Origin: Cliona cf. orientalis
Taxonomy: Eukaryota; Porifera; Demospongiae; Clionaida; Clionaidae
Direction: 5' to 3'
Length of the DNA stretch: 64,000 bases
Assembly: GCA_963930775.1 (NCBI GenBank)
Contig: OZ005689.1
Coordinates: 21,843,718-21,907,717 of the forward strand
Under the pieces are notes generated by a model that searched no databases, had not been told where the DNA came from, and saw only the letters and a program-made list of their open reading frames with translations. How positions within the stretch are numbered: the first letter of the stretch is position 1; each line of letters starts with the position of its first letter. Of this stretch, positions 54,099 to 64,000 are shown piece by piece. Made by a program: the position numbers and the translations under genes.

Positions 54099-54522
54099 TG
54101 TGACCTGCTCTGAGAAAAGGGACCACTTGGGATATTTCATAAAATTGAATTTTTAGCATGGATTGATAGCTCTATGTCTGCTGAATCCAATGGTGCAAGT
54201 TTCATGAAAAAATATCGATCACAAGTGGAATTATGACCATTTTTATACACGCAGGTAGATATATTTGTTTTTCGGAAAATGCACATATTTAATCAAATTT
54301 TGTATTAAGTTGTATGTGTCCGAGCAATTGTTTGCACCCAAGCATTACGATAGTTTACAGCAAGTACATAAACATAGCATATCAATATGAAACTAAAATT
54401 CTACATTTCTGGTAGACTAAAATACAGAAAAATGATAAATATTTATTTTCCCCACATTTTAGCTATTATTGTAAAATGAAATTTTATCCCAAGTGGGGTC
54501 CCTTTTCTCAGAGCAGGTCACA
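54099..54522. mobile_element. 424 bp MITE, TGTGACC...GAGAAAA ends
   Basis: Ends TGTGACCTGCTCTGAGAAAA, GGGACCACTTGGGAT and the reverse complement (ATCCCAAGTGGGGTCCC, then GAGCAGGTCACA). The terminal 20 bases follow the RAG1-like element; the interior is unrelated to the 421 bp or 660 bp families. AT-rich flanks, no certain duplication. Confidence 0.82.
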
Positions 54523-54720
54523 TTTTATATAGCAGCTGAGTAGAGCTCGAAGGAGTGCAGAGTATCTGGTTGTCTACCCCCTTATGCTAATAGGCCAAGT
54601 GATGGCAAGCCTCCTCAAGCACGTCAAATAACCTGTCAAAAATACCACGAGTTAAGTGTAACCCTGGCATACACACCTACAATCTATGTATGTATGTATG
54701 TATGTATGTATGCATGCATG

Positions 54721-55019
54721 TGTGATAGGATCTGAGAAAAGGGGTAATTTCGTGCAAAACGCTAAATTTTGACACGTTTCAAGTTGCCACCACTCAAAGG
54801 TACCAAGAGCCGTAGGCTTTATTGTTGGTTTATCAGCACCCCAGCCCTTCTACTAAAGAAATCCAATGTTAGAAAGCCTAGCTATGTTCTTACCTGAAAT
54901 GGTGGAGCTCCAAAGTGCGGCATAAAATGGCCGATTTTTGCCACGCCCATACCGGAAGAGGTCGGGGTGCGAAATTTTAGCGAGTGTAGAGCAATGATTG
55001 GAGAATCACTGTACCAGGT
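54721..55019. mobile_element. Truncated 421 bp MITE
   Basis: Starts TGTGATAGGATCTGAGAAAA and follows the 27642 element from its left end to about GAGAATCACTGTACCAGGT, where it abuts the last RAG1-like exon. The right quarter and right inverted repeat are missing. Confidence 0.78.
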
Positions 55020-55194
55020 CAACGCTACAATTTTATCTAAAATGCACATCTTGGAATGTCATGTTCCTGGATGGTTGAAGAAGTGGGGTGTTGGTCTGGG
55101 CTTGATGGGTGAGCAAGGTACGGAGAGTATTCACTCCTTCAACTCCATCGAGAAATCATACCACAGTATCCCAATTGTCCAAGAAGCTGAAAAG
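55018..55194 (+). pseudogene. RAG1-like protein, C-terminal core exon
   Basis: Exon reading VNATILSKMHILECHVPGWL, KKWGVGLGLMGEQGTESIHS, FNSIEKSYHSI, then VQEAEK and a GTGAGT donor at 55195. The pattern K-x-H...H-V-x10-G-L-G-L-x-G-E-Q-G-x-E-S-I-H is the one I associate with the third catalytic Glu of this family and resembles the RAG1 stretch GAWASEGNESGNKLF. The following intron sequence continues as the right end of the transposon. Confidence 0.68.
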
Positions 55195-55850
55195 GTGAGT
55201 GAACGTACAGTAGTTTAATGAAACTAGCTGTATCTAGAAAGAGAATTCTAATTAGCGCCCATAGCAATGGACTCCATGCACGGCAGCTATTACAGACTAG
55301 GTAGGTCAAAATGAAGGCTTATTTCTTTTGCCTTTGTAGCTTATGTTTACCCTTCGTAGGCAGTGGCAACAGTTAGTAGAAAGGTTCTTTGACATAAATA
55401 ACAAACTGGATTTCATATTTGACTACAAAAAATACTAAACATACAAAAAATTTAAAAAGATAATATTTAAACGTGCATTGCACCAAATGCGCGATTGACA
55501 AATATGCCGGGTTTATGAGATCTGGTCACATAATATTATAATGATAAAACAGTTATGGCGAGACTGAGCGAGTAAGAAAAAAGCAAGTGCCTATGTACAG
55601 CAGGGAGATATTGTCAATGCGCACTAATTTCAAGTTTCAGCACAGTTTGTGAAGGAAAATTTCGGATCAAGATGATGGAGCAGTTATCAATCAAGCGGTT
55701 TACCCAGTCAGGACAGCCATTCGCCCCATTTAAGGGCCCTCTAAGGACTCTACAGCCTATGGGTCGAGTACCAAAAGTGAAAAGACTCAAGTTCCACCTG
55801 CACCCCAGAGTGAAAGTGGCCAAGCTTCCCTTGGTACCAGTTAGAATTTA
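55195..55850. other. Right end of RAG1-like element, then spacer
   Basis: 55195-55530 matches the right halves of the ~660 bp MITEs up to the terminal GGTCACA. 55531-55850 is spacer before the Tigger relic, with no gene recognised. Confidence 0.55.
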
Positions 55851-57239
55851 AAGCCTACTAAAAGAGTCAGAGCTGCCTATACCATTGCAAAGAAGCAGCA
55901 AGTGGTGAAGTATGCCAAGGAGCACAGTGTTTATCAGGCAAGCAAACATTTCAATATCATCAGTTCAGGAACAATAGGCCCTTGGATGAAGATAGTTTTC
56001 CAAAGAGAACACTGTAGACTGTAGACTGTAGAGTATTCAGAGTTGCTGGAAGTGGAAGAAAGCTGAGTTATCCAATGAAGAAGGAGAAAAAGTTGGTAGC
56101 ATGGGTCCTGAAACAGGAGATCTACATCTAGCAGTCTCTATACAGCACATCATCGACCATTCAGGCTTCTACTCCATCCTTTCAAGGAACCAGAGGCTAG
56201 GTTCAGAAATTCATGAGACGAAACAACCTATCTTTGCGAGCTAAGACATCCACCACACAGAAGCTACCTGCTGCCCTCGAGAAGATGGCAACTTTCATCC
56301 GGTCTGTTCGAGATATCAGGAAAGAATTCAAGTATCCAGACAGCATGATAGTCAACATGGATGAAACCCCCCATGTGCTTTGACATGACTGTCAACAAGA
56401 CAATCAACCAGAAAGGTGCAAAAGCTGTCTCCATTAGATCCACTGGTGCTGAGAAGCGACGGCTAACAGTTGTCCTGGCTGCAAATGGAGATGGACAAAT
56501 GCTCTCCAATGATCATTTTTAAGGGCAAAAGGGCTCTTAAAAACATCTCTGTGCCTAGGTAAGACTGTAACTAAAGTATGTTTATAGTACACTTCATCTA
56601 TAATATGGCATCTTATTTTATACTTATAGTGGATGGATTGTATGTGTTCAGCAAAAGGGGTGGATGGATGGCACCCTCATGATGCGATGGATCAACGAAA
56701 TCCATCTCAAGTACACTGGAAGCAAGAAATCACTGTTGGTGATGGATACTTTCAGTGCACATTGCTCCAATGACATCATCAGCTTGCTTTCAAAACATCA
56801 CACGAGAGTCGCCCTCATCCCTGGAAGTTGTACATCCAAGCTACTGCCTCTAGATGTCTCACTAAACAAGCCTTTTAAGCAGGTGTGTAGGTGTGTAGGT
56901 GGGCAGGAGTTCCAGACTTACTTCCGTTCCCAGCTTGCTACCATGCCTAGCTCAGCTGATCGTCTCAAGACTGCCTCCAAGCAAGAGATCTGCCAGTGGG
57001 TGGTAAAAGCCCAGAAATACCTCTCAGCTCACCCTGAAATGATCACAGTCATTCAAAGTCACTGGGATTTCCCTAGCTCTGGATGGATCTGAAGATCACC
57101 GTTCAGAAACAAGGCCATCCTTGAGCAAGCAGACGAACCAGAGGATGAAAGGGAAGGTAAAGAAGATGATGATCCTTTTAGCTCAGAGTGTGACAGTGAA
57201 AGCGACAGCGAGGATGAGGATGGACTTAGTGCTAGTTAG
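55851..57239 (+). pseudogene. Pogo/Tigger-like transposase relic
   Basis: Tc1/mariner-superfamily pogo-type transposase. N-terminal CENP-B-like helix-turn-helix at 55851-55995 (KKQQVVKYAKEHSVYQASKH, FNISSGTIGPWMK). After broken sequence, about 56205-56520: RRNNLSLRAKTSTTQKLPAA, IVNMDETPMCFDM (frame change inside), KGAKAVSIRSTGAEKRRLTV. An intron at about 56559-56629 (GTAAGA...TTATAG). Second exon: GWMDGTLMMRWINEIHL, SLLVMDTFSAHCSNDI, IPGSCTSKLLPLDVSLNKPF. MDE, MDTFSAH and LDVSLNKP give the D, D, D triad. The tail is out of frame near 57090 and ends in an acidic stretch (EDDDPFSSECDSESDSEDED) with stop at 57239. Its own inverted ends were not identified. Confidence 0.85.
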
Positions 57240-57274
57240 CTGTGTACTGTGTATTCCTATTCTGCAGTCATGTA

Positions 57275-57964
57275 CAGTGCAACCAAGCAAGAGAGCAAAA
57301 CTTTTTAAAACCATATTTTTGGGGGAAAAACTACATAGATAGACCTACTTGATATCAAAATGGCCACAACAATTTTTATTGTGTTTTACAAAATTGCAAA
57401 TTTCCCATATATAGCTAATACAGAAGCCACATGTGCAGGCCAGTTTTCATAGATTTTTCACTAATTTTGGATAAAAGTGGCTATATCTTGGAAGTGGTAA
57501 GGAGTCAAGACTTCAAATTTGGGATTTAGTAACTTTATTACAAGTGCTATCAGCCAACCAAGTGGAATTTCTTAACTAGAACTAAATAGGAAAAAATGAG
57601 CCTAAGCCCTCCGAAAGGGATTTTAGGACAATATCTGGTTAGCAATGCACTGCACAGCCTCTACACTCATGTCCAATTAACTTCATATGGATGTGCATAA
57701 CTGGGTAGAGCTCACACCCTTAACCGAAAACAATACTCATTTAATGTGCCTAACATATTTTGGAGAGCCACGTTTTCTTATGAAGCCATAAAAATGGACA
57801 TAATCATGGTTACATCCCATAATTTAAATTCTATATAGAGTTTATGTTGAAGAAGATTGGTACCAAATTTCAAACTCTTATCTATAATAGATTTTATTTT
57901 ATGAGTCAAAATCGGCTCAAATTCTGAAATAAAAAAAGTTTTGCTCTCTTGCTTGGTTGCACTG
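57275..57964. mobile_element. Pogo-type MITE C, TA duplication
   Basis: Ends CAGTGCAACCAAGCAAGAGA and the reverse complement, TA on both sides, 690 bp. The first 20 bases differ from elements A and B at four to five positions (CAGTGCTACTGAGCAAGAGA), so it is a sister family. It begins 35 bp after the Tigger stop codon. Confidence 0.85.
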
Positions 57965-59710
57965 TACTTGTAATAAAATATTCTGTTTTGTCCACCTGTC
58001 TGCCCAAGCTACGTAGCTATAAGCTAGTTTAGACAAGCACGCTTCCTGGTAGTGTAACATATTACATTATATTGGATTCACTAGAAAATAATTTCAAGTC
58101 CCACCTTACGTTAGATTAGATTCATAAAATTCCAACAACTGAATTTCTTACGTTAAATTGGATCATATGTAGTATTCGATTAACTACGGTATTATTGTTC
58201 CAACTTTTAGACTTTGTGAAAAAATTTTTGCATGTATAATTATAGCTGATAAGTCATTGTTTACCACAATGCCATTGCAGTAAGTTGGTTATAATTGCTA
58301 GTCTGACCACTATGCGGTACGGGGGAAAGTGTCCTGAAGAATGTGCAGGTCTACAGGAACTCGGTGTTCGTCAGTACTGGGGCTAGGTTTCCTTTTCGGA
58401 GTGGAGATCCTCTTTTCCAGCACCATAATCAAGTGATGTTTGCAGCTGCATGGCAACAGATCAGGCCCAATTTATGAGGTCTTGTAAGTGCTATAACTGC
58501 CATTTCGCTATGCATGCACATTGTGCGTGGTTTAAAATCTGGCGGCACGACCGTTTTAACCCACCTAGTTGGCATAGCTGCTGTACCTGGACCCCGTTGC
58601 TATGTGCGCTAATTAGAATTACCGCCAGTAGGCTATCTAGGTACAGCTAGATTCATCAAACTACTAAAATTTGCTTGGCTGTCATTAATTTTAACTCTAT
58701 GTTCATTTTGAACAGGGCCATTTAATTGATTTCTGGTTCACGCATAATTTCTTGATTATTGGGGGTGTGGCATGATCGCAAACAAAGCTCTGGATCTCCA
58801 CAACGAAGCATGCGATTGGCCTAAAACTTAAACGCTGGTTAGCTCTATGTTATAGCTTATCAACCATACATGAAACTTGATTTTGAGAAAAAAATTAGTG
58901 AAATGTATATTCTTGGGTGGCATAGTTCGTCTTGAGACTCAGCGACAATAGTTTTTTTCACAAATCCACAGATTCTATAAAACTACAACTATCTAGCCTG
59001 TCAACTTAATCTCTAGTCCCCTAGTTATATATGGTACGTAGCTTTACTACTACTAACACGCTAAGGCCACATCAATTTAATATTTTGTTTCTTGGGCTCG
59101 ACTGACCCTTGTCCTGACCTATTGCAAATGTGACCGAATATGAGAAAGTAAACCATTTGCAATAAAATTTGATTTTCCAATAATAGACAAAATGTGGGGG
59201 AAATGAGAATTTTTAATTTTCTGCTTTGTGGTCCTCTGGAAAATGCATTTTTGGCTTCATATCGATATACAATGTTTATATCGTAGCATATAAACGTTGG
59301 TTATGAGCGAAAGTATTTGCTTGGACACACAATTTAATCCTCGTAGTCAATTGAAGGGCGGGGTTACGTACGTACAGGCTCGCATGTACGTGTGCAGTCT
59401 ACTTGGTTGGGGGTAGTTATAAAATAGGGAACGAGGAAACAGGAAATCGGAAATGGCAATAGGAATACATACATAATATTATGGTCCCGCGCGTGCGAAG
59501 ATCTAATCTGCACAGAAGCAGTTCGAGTCTAACTTCGGCAGCCATCAACACTTGAACAGGGTCCTTCGTGTGCCAAGATCCATACAAGACAGGAGAACCC
59601 GCTATTCTTTAGTGTATTAATAGCAGTTCGGCAGCCATCAACTGAGCCTGAGTCCCCCGCGCGCCTGGCAAGATTGGTGTACAAGACAGACGAAGCCACG
59701 GTTCATCAAG
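57965..59710. other. Intergenic DNA with transposon fragments
   Basis: No gene recognised. About 58540-58890 is a degraded copy of the ~660 bp MITE interior (CCGTTGCTATG, GTACAGCTAGATTCATC, ATTATTGGGGGTGTGG, GGTTAGCTCTATG). 59130 starts a one-ended TGTGACCGAATATGAGAAAG fragment. 59335-59415 is a reversed fragment of the 37956-38513 family. Just upstream of 59711 two short blocks with GCAGTTCG...GGCAGCCATCAAC repeat. Confidence 0.5.
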
Positions 59711-61119
59711 ATGTCCCATTTTATCGACCTAACCTTGGATGATGAACAATCTGGAGATTTTTTTGGACGCCCTGATTCTCCTGTAGCCATCCAGGAGAAA
59801 GCAGCTGATATTGACTCTTTCAGCCGTGAATCTGATTCTGAGTACCCGCTTGTGAAGAGTGAGCCTATCGATCTGAGTGATGTTGTGATCGTGAGTGATG
59901 ACATCTCTGATCTAAGGTATGTTGCTATAATTTATAAAAATTACTGAGTACTGCTGCATGCATGCGTTCATGCCCATGTGATATTTATATCGCTTACATG
60001 TATTATTGTATGCAGTGACAATGATATGAAGGATGCCGAATCTTCAGATACCAGTTCAGATGAAGCACAAAGCCACCATGAGAAGTAAGTAGACTGGGCT
60101 CTTACCCTTTACCCCACCAGGAGTTGTAATTTAATTAATGATTATAATTAGGGTCAACAGGTGAAAGGGGGTACAATCCACTCTATCTTTGAGTTTATGT
60201 TGTACTATATAACATAATATTATTAGGGAGTACCAACAATATCATACTGTGTATACATTCATTCATACCCACTTATGGTGTTTATGTTGCTTGCATGTAC
60301 ATTGTATGCAGTGATGATGTAAAGGACACAGAATCTTCAGATGACAGTGCAGATGAAGCTTCTGAAAAGTAAGCAAATTGGGCCTTTACAGTTTATCCCA
60401 CCAGGAGTAAGGTGATTCTCTTGAGGGGTCTTTAAAACTTTAGATATAGAGAGAAAATTGTATGAGTCTTGGGGGGGGGGGCTATTTCCTGATTCTGTGT
60501 ATAATTATATTATATTGAATTTTATTTCATTATAGAGGGGAGTATTACAATGGAAATCAGAAATTACCAGTATACAAGTGGACCATGCCCAAGGAGCATT
60601 TTTCTGTTGAATCGCTTGCTAGGCTGCTACTTGATTTGGATTCGTCTGTAGCATCGGGCAAGCTGAAGATATGTACCACACAACCTGTCCAAGCGTGTCA
60701 CAATGTGTCCTTTTTAGTTGATATTCAAGCTTTGGATGATCCTATGGACATCAGGGCAGATGAGAATGGAGCTTGGGATCGTAAAGGCTCTCCAGTTACG
60801 TATATCAGCGTTCACAATGGTAGAGGTACTACCGCAGTTTACAAACGCAATCACATGGGCTCTCACTCGCATCACTACAAAATTACGTGAGTGTACTATC
60901 GCCACTCATCCTCTCCAGATTTCACTAGGATAATAACTACAGTGAATGGTAAGCTAGTAGTAGCCAGAGCCCAGGTTCTTTCCATTGCCCCAAGTGGCGA
61001 ATCCCAGTAGAACATAGCAGACTGTGTGTATGTACTGGGCTGTCCTATAGTAATTAGGGGAGACCTTAGGTTTGCTGATTGTGTTTTGGTGGACACAGAG
61101 GTTTCCCAGTTAATGTTTG

Positions 61120-61154
<35 letters not shown>

Positions 61155-63187
61155 CCACAAATGTGTACGCCTGTACTATTGATGTCTCATGTTACAATCA
61201 TGCATATAATTGTTTTTCTTCCTGATTGTAAAGGCACTCTTCAACCCCTGGCATTTATCCAGTATGGATTTGATCGTAAAGAACACGCTATTGATATCAA
61301 ACCACATGGGAACTCCAAGAAACAGCTCTCATTCAAGCGTACTAAGCCAAGTACCCTAAAATTGGTGAAAAAGGCAGTGAAGGAGAACAAATGTCCTCTC
61401 AGAGTAATAAGGGAAGTTGAAAACATCCAAGGTGGAGTGATGAGTGCAAAATCTGGCTGTGACTTACCTCGAAACAGAAGACAAGTATATAATGCCAAAC
61501 AAACGAATAAAATAGGTGGTGAGACCCTTTGCAGTTCAATTCCACGACAAGATACTCTTGCTGAAGTTATGCAAGTGTGCAAAGATACATCTTGTAGCAC
61601 TGACGCTTTCATTCGATCAGTGGAGGCTGCTCCTGAGCCGATGTGTGTGCTAGCTACTAGTCAGCAGCTTTCTGATATTGAACGTTTTTGTACTGCATCC
61701 CCCTCTTCTGTATTGTCCGTTGATCCTACCTTCAACTTGGGTCCTTTCTACGTTACTCCCACTACCTATCAAAATCTTTTGGTTGAGACAGGCAGAGGAA
61801 ACCATCCTGTAACTCTGGGACCTATCCTATTTCACCAGACTAAAAAGTTTCAGCCATTTCATTATTTTGCCTCGACTTTAATTCTACTCAATCCCAATCT
61901 TATTAATTTGAAAGCATTTGGTACAGATGGAGAACCAGAGTTCATAAAGGCCTTTAATGTGTGTTTCCCTTCTGCTGTTCACTTGCGGTGTACGCTTCAC
62001 TTGCGTCAGAATGTGAAGGACAAGCTTCGCAATCTTGGTGTCCCTCAGAGTGTGGCGAGTTTGTTGACGATATCTTTGGCAAACAGACCGGCAGTCACTT
62101 CGAAGCAGGCTTAGTTGATTCAGAGTCAGAAGCTGTGTTTAGAAATGTTCTCTCGAAACTGCAATATCGATGGAACAATCTTGAAAGGAGTTGTACACCA
62201 AATGATTCTGAGCCACAATTTCATGCCTGGTTCTGCAAATTTAAAGCTGAGGATATCAAGTGCGTCCTACCAGGAGTATGATCCCAAGCTGGTGCAGATC
62301 CTGGTCACTTATTCACTACCAATTGTAGCAAATCAATTAATCACGTAATCAAGCAAGAGGTAGAATGGAAAGAAAACAAACTTCCACAGTTGATATCCCA
62401 CTTGAAGGCGATTACTGCACAGCACCAGGCCGAATTAGAGAAGGCTATTATTGGGAGAGGAGAATGGCATTTTTGTCCACCATACACAACATTACAGGTG
62501 CCAGAATCTGTATGGTTTTCTAAGTTGAAACCTGAAGCGAAGGAGAAGCATCTCAAAAAGGTGCAAACGTGTCAACTAAAACAGGGTTTGGAATCGAAGT
62601 CTGCTGCTATAGAACATGCAGGTGTCTATCAGCGACAAAACACATGTTTGAGTGTCTCAGTAGATAATGCTGGACTGTCATCAATATCGTTATCAACCCT
62701 GACTGGTATGTGGAAAAAAGCAGAGAACCTGATTCAGTCTGAGGGACATATTTTGAAGGCACCTTGGCTATCTGATGAAAAAGCACGACTTGTGAGAAGC
62801 TCATCATCACCTCAACCTCATGTTATGCAGACCAAATCTAACAACAAATGCCTCTACATTTGTGACTCAAACTGTCCAATGTTTAAGGGCTTTTCTATAT
62901 GTTCCCATGTTATTGCCGTAGCAGAAGTTAATGGGTATCTTTCAGTATTTCTGACAAGTGTCCAAAAGGGATGCAAACCAAACCTAAGTGCCATTGCAAA
63001 CCAAGGATTGCCATGTGGTTCAGGAAGAAAAGGTGGAGTGCCAAAGAGGAAAAGAAAGGATATTACTCCAATCGAATCTCGCTCTGTTCGGCAGTGTTTT
63101 CAGTCACCTACTGATGGTGATATTTTGTCCCATTTGACTGAGAGTGATTTATCCCGTTTCACCTACAGCTCTGCCTGTGGTCAATGA
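59711..63187 (+). pseudogene. MULE-like transposase with SWIM finger, broken
   Basis: Multi-exon protein of the MULE/SWIM type. Exons: 59711-59916 (MSHFIDLTLDDEQSGDFFGR, acidic), 60016-60084, 60312-60368, 60536-60886 (YKWTMPKEHFSVESLARLLL, VYKRNHMGSHSHHYKI) and one from about 61234. The core has RRQVYNAKQ, SSVLSVDPTFNLGPFYVTPT, AFGTDGEPEFIKAF and HLRCTLHLRQNVKDKLRNLG; the Asp of VDPTF and TDGE are the likely catalytic pair. Near 62050 a frameshift moves into EFVDDIFGKQTGSHFEAGL. A TGA at 62279-62281 interrupts before FTTNCSKSINHVIKQEVEWK. The C-terminal SWIM-type zinc motif is at 62848-62910 (CDSNCPMFKGFSICSHVIAV), then a basic tail. Exons 2 and 3 are duplicates of one acidic exon. One shift and one stop indicate a pseudogene, or sequence error. 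Confidence 0.75.
61123..61152. repeat. GT microsatellite
   Basis: (GT)n of about 15 units inside the intron between 60886 and 61234. It produces a spurious Val/Cys run if read as coding. Confidence 0.9.
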
Positions 63188-63189
63188 TA

Positions 63190-64000
63190 GTCCCTCTCAC
63201 TCACACATGGCTACTGGTGCTCCCTCTCACTCTCGCATGGCTACTGGTGCTCCCTCTCGCTCCTCCACAGCTGGTAGTGCTCCCTCTCATTTCTCCACGG
63301 CTACTGGTGCTCCCTCTCGCTCTTCCACGGCTACTGGTGCTCCCTCTCGCTCCTCCACGGCTGGTGGTGCTCCCTCTCGCTCCTCCACGGCTACTGGTGC
63401 TCCCTCTCGCTCCTCCACGGCTGGTGGTGCTCCTTCTCGCTCCTCCACGGCTACTGGTGCTCCCTCTTGCTCCTCCACGGCTGGTGGTGCTCCCTCTCGC
63501 TCCTCCACGGCTGGTGGTGCTCCCTCTCGTTCCTCCACGGCTACTGGTGCTCCCTCTCGCTCCTCCACGACTACTGGTGCTCCCTCTCACTCTCACATGG
63601 CTACAAGTGCTCCCTCTCGCTCTTCCACGACTACTGGTGCTCCCTCTCGTTTCTCCATGGCTACTGGTGCTCCCTCTCACTCTCGCATGGCTACAGGTGC
63701 TCCCTCTCGCTCTTCCACGACTACTGGTGCTCCCTCTCGTTTCTCCATGGCTACTGGTGCTCCCTCTCACTCTCGCATGGCTACAGGTGCTCCCTCTCGC
63801 TCCTCCACGGCTGCTGGTGCTCCTTCTCACTCTCGCATGGCTACAGGTGCTCCCTCTCGCTCCTCCATGGCTACAGGTGCTCATTCTCACTCCTCCACGG
63901 CTAGTGGTGCTCCCTCTCACTTCTCGCATGGCTGCAGGTGCTCCCTCTCGCTCCTCCACGGCTGGTGGTGCTCCCTCTCGCTCCTCCATGGCTGCTGGTG
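63190..64000. repeat. 30 bp coding-like minisatellite
   Basis: About 26 copies of a 30 bp unit (GCTACTGGTGCTCCCTCTCG then CTCCTCCACG) to the window edge. Variants have TCTCGCATGG or TTCTCCATGG ends, arranged in higher-order pairs. One plus-strand frame stays open from before 63208 to about 63920 and reads the 10-residue unit ATGAPSRSST; an extra T near 63922 then shifts it. The minus strand is also open, as expected for a 30 bp unit without stops. In the plus frame it would follow a possible splice acceptor (CCCGTTTCACCTACAG) at about 63170, so it could be an exon of a Ser/Thr/Pro-rich protein. Not proven coding. Confidence 0.85.

Larger units (their letters stand above)
46197..55530 (+). mobile_element. 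9.3 kb RAG1-like DNA transposon, interrupted
   Basis: Left end TGTGACCGGATCTGAGAAAA then CCCGCCATACTTGTCAATC; right end, read inward, TGTGACCAGATCTCATAAAC then CCGGCATATTTGTCAATC. The inverted repeat is about 39 bp with few mismatches, flanked by TA on both sides. It encloses a RAG1-like gene in order (46812-48014, 50480-51828, 55018-55194). About 190 bp after the left end, and everything after the last exon, match the two halves of the ~660 bp MITEs. Later insertions: 48015-50479, 51829-51935, 52381-53947, 54099-54522 and 54721-55019. Without these the element would be roughly 4.5-5 kb. Confidence 0.78.

Noticed and set aside
51829-55019. One MITE split by a later insertion (halves at 51829 and 54721)
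   Set aside because: Both halves start with an outer end in the same orientation, so they cannot be the two ends of a single element; they are two separate truncated copies.
63201-63989. Minus-strand 262-residue frame and a 145-residue plus frame rich in Leu/Cys/Ser
   Set aside because: A 30 bp unit without stop codons opens several frames at once. Only the plus frame reading ATGAPSRSST has any context (a possible acceptor), and even that is unproven.
63190-64000. CRISPR-like array
   Set aside because: The repeats are directly adjacent without unique spacers and the context is eukaryotic, so this is a minisatellite.

Overview
This is animal nuclear DNA. It has short spliced introns with GT-AG ends, an Ig/kinase gene, and an extreme density of eukaryotic transposons. 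A sponge or another early-branching invertebrate fits best, because the DUF6589, RecQ-like and RAG1-like transposon proteins seen here are, as I recall, common there; that is inference and no species can be named. No rRNA, tRNA, CRISPR or bacterial feature was seen.

Layout: 0-1.5 kb, gag, primer site and LTR of a minus-strand retrotransposon. 2-6.3 kb, nested non-autonomous elements. 6.7-8.5 kb, a minus-strand Ig plus IRAK/Pelle-like kinase gene. 9.8-12.3 kb, an uncharacterised multi-exon gene. 13-14.5 kb, a THAP/DDE_4 transposase relic. 15.5-20.1 kb, a complete piggyBac element with TTAA target duplication sitting in an exon of a minus-strand gene. 22-25.7 kb, hAT-like, Ty3/gypsy and Tc1/IS630-like relics. 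25.9-28.1 kb, MITEs. 29.0-42.2 kb, a 13.2 kb element with ~130 bp inverted ends and a 9 bp target duplication. It carries a broken DUF6589-like gene (+) and a convergent RecQ-like helicase gene (-), and has itself been loaded with a PHD-finger LINE, a four-unit tandem repeat and a pogo-type element holding further elements. 46.2-55.5 kb, a 9.3 kb element with inverted ends TGTGACC... coding a decayed RAG1-like protein (RAG1-type N-terminal zinc domains and a D/D/E-type core) and interrupted by five later insertions. 55.8-58 kb, a pogo/Tigger relic and MITE. 59.7-63.2 kb, a MULE/SWIM transposase-like gene with a duplicated exon. 63.2-64 kb, a 30 bp minisatellite.

How the parts relate: the ~660 bp MITEs at 17.2, 25.9 and 44.6 kb look like internal-deletion derivatives of the RAG1-like element, since they share both its ends and one exon/intron border. 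Three small elements (32, 57 and 440 bp) share the TAG(T/C)CT-type ends and 9 bp duplications of the DUF6589/RecQ element. Pairs of related copies give pre-insertion sites that date several insertions relative to each other. Almost all transposase genes carry frameshifts or stops; the piggyBac gene is the clear exception. Coordinates of exon borders are read by eye and may be off by one or two bases.
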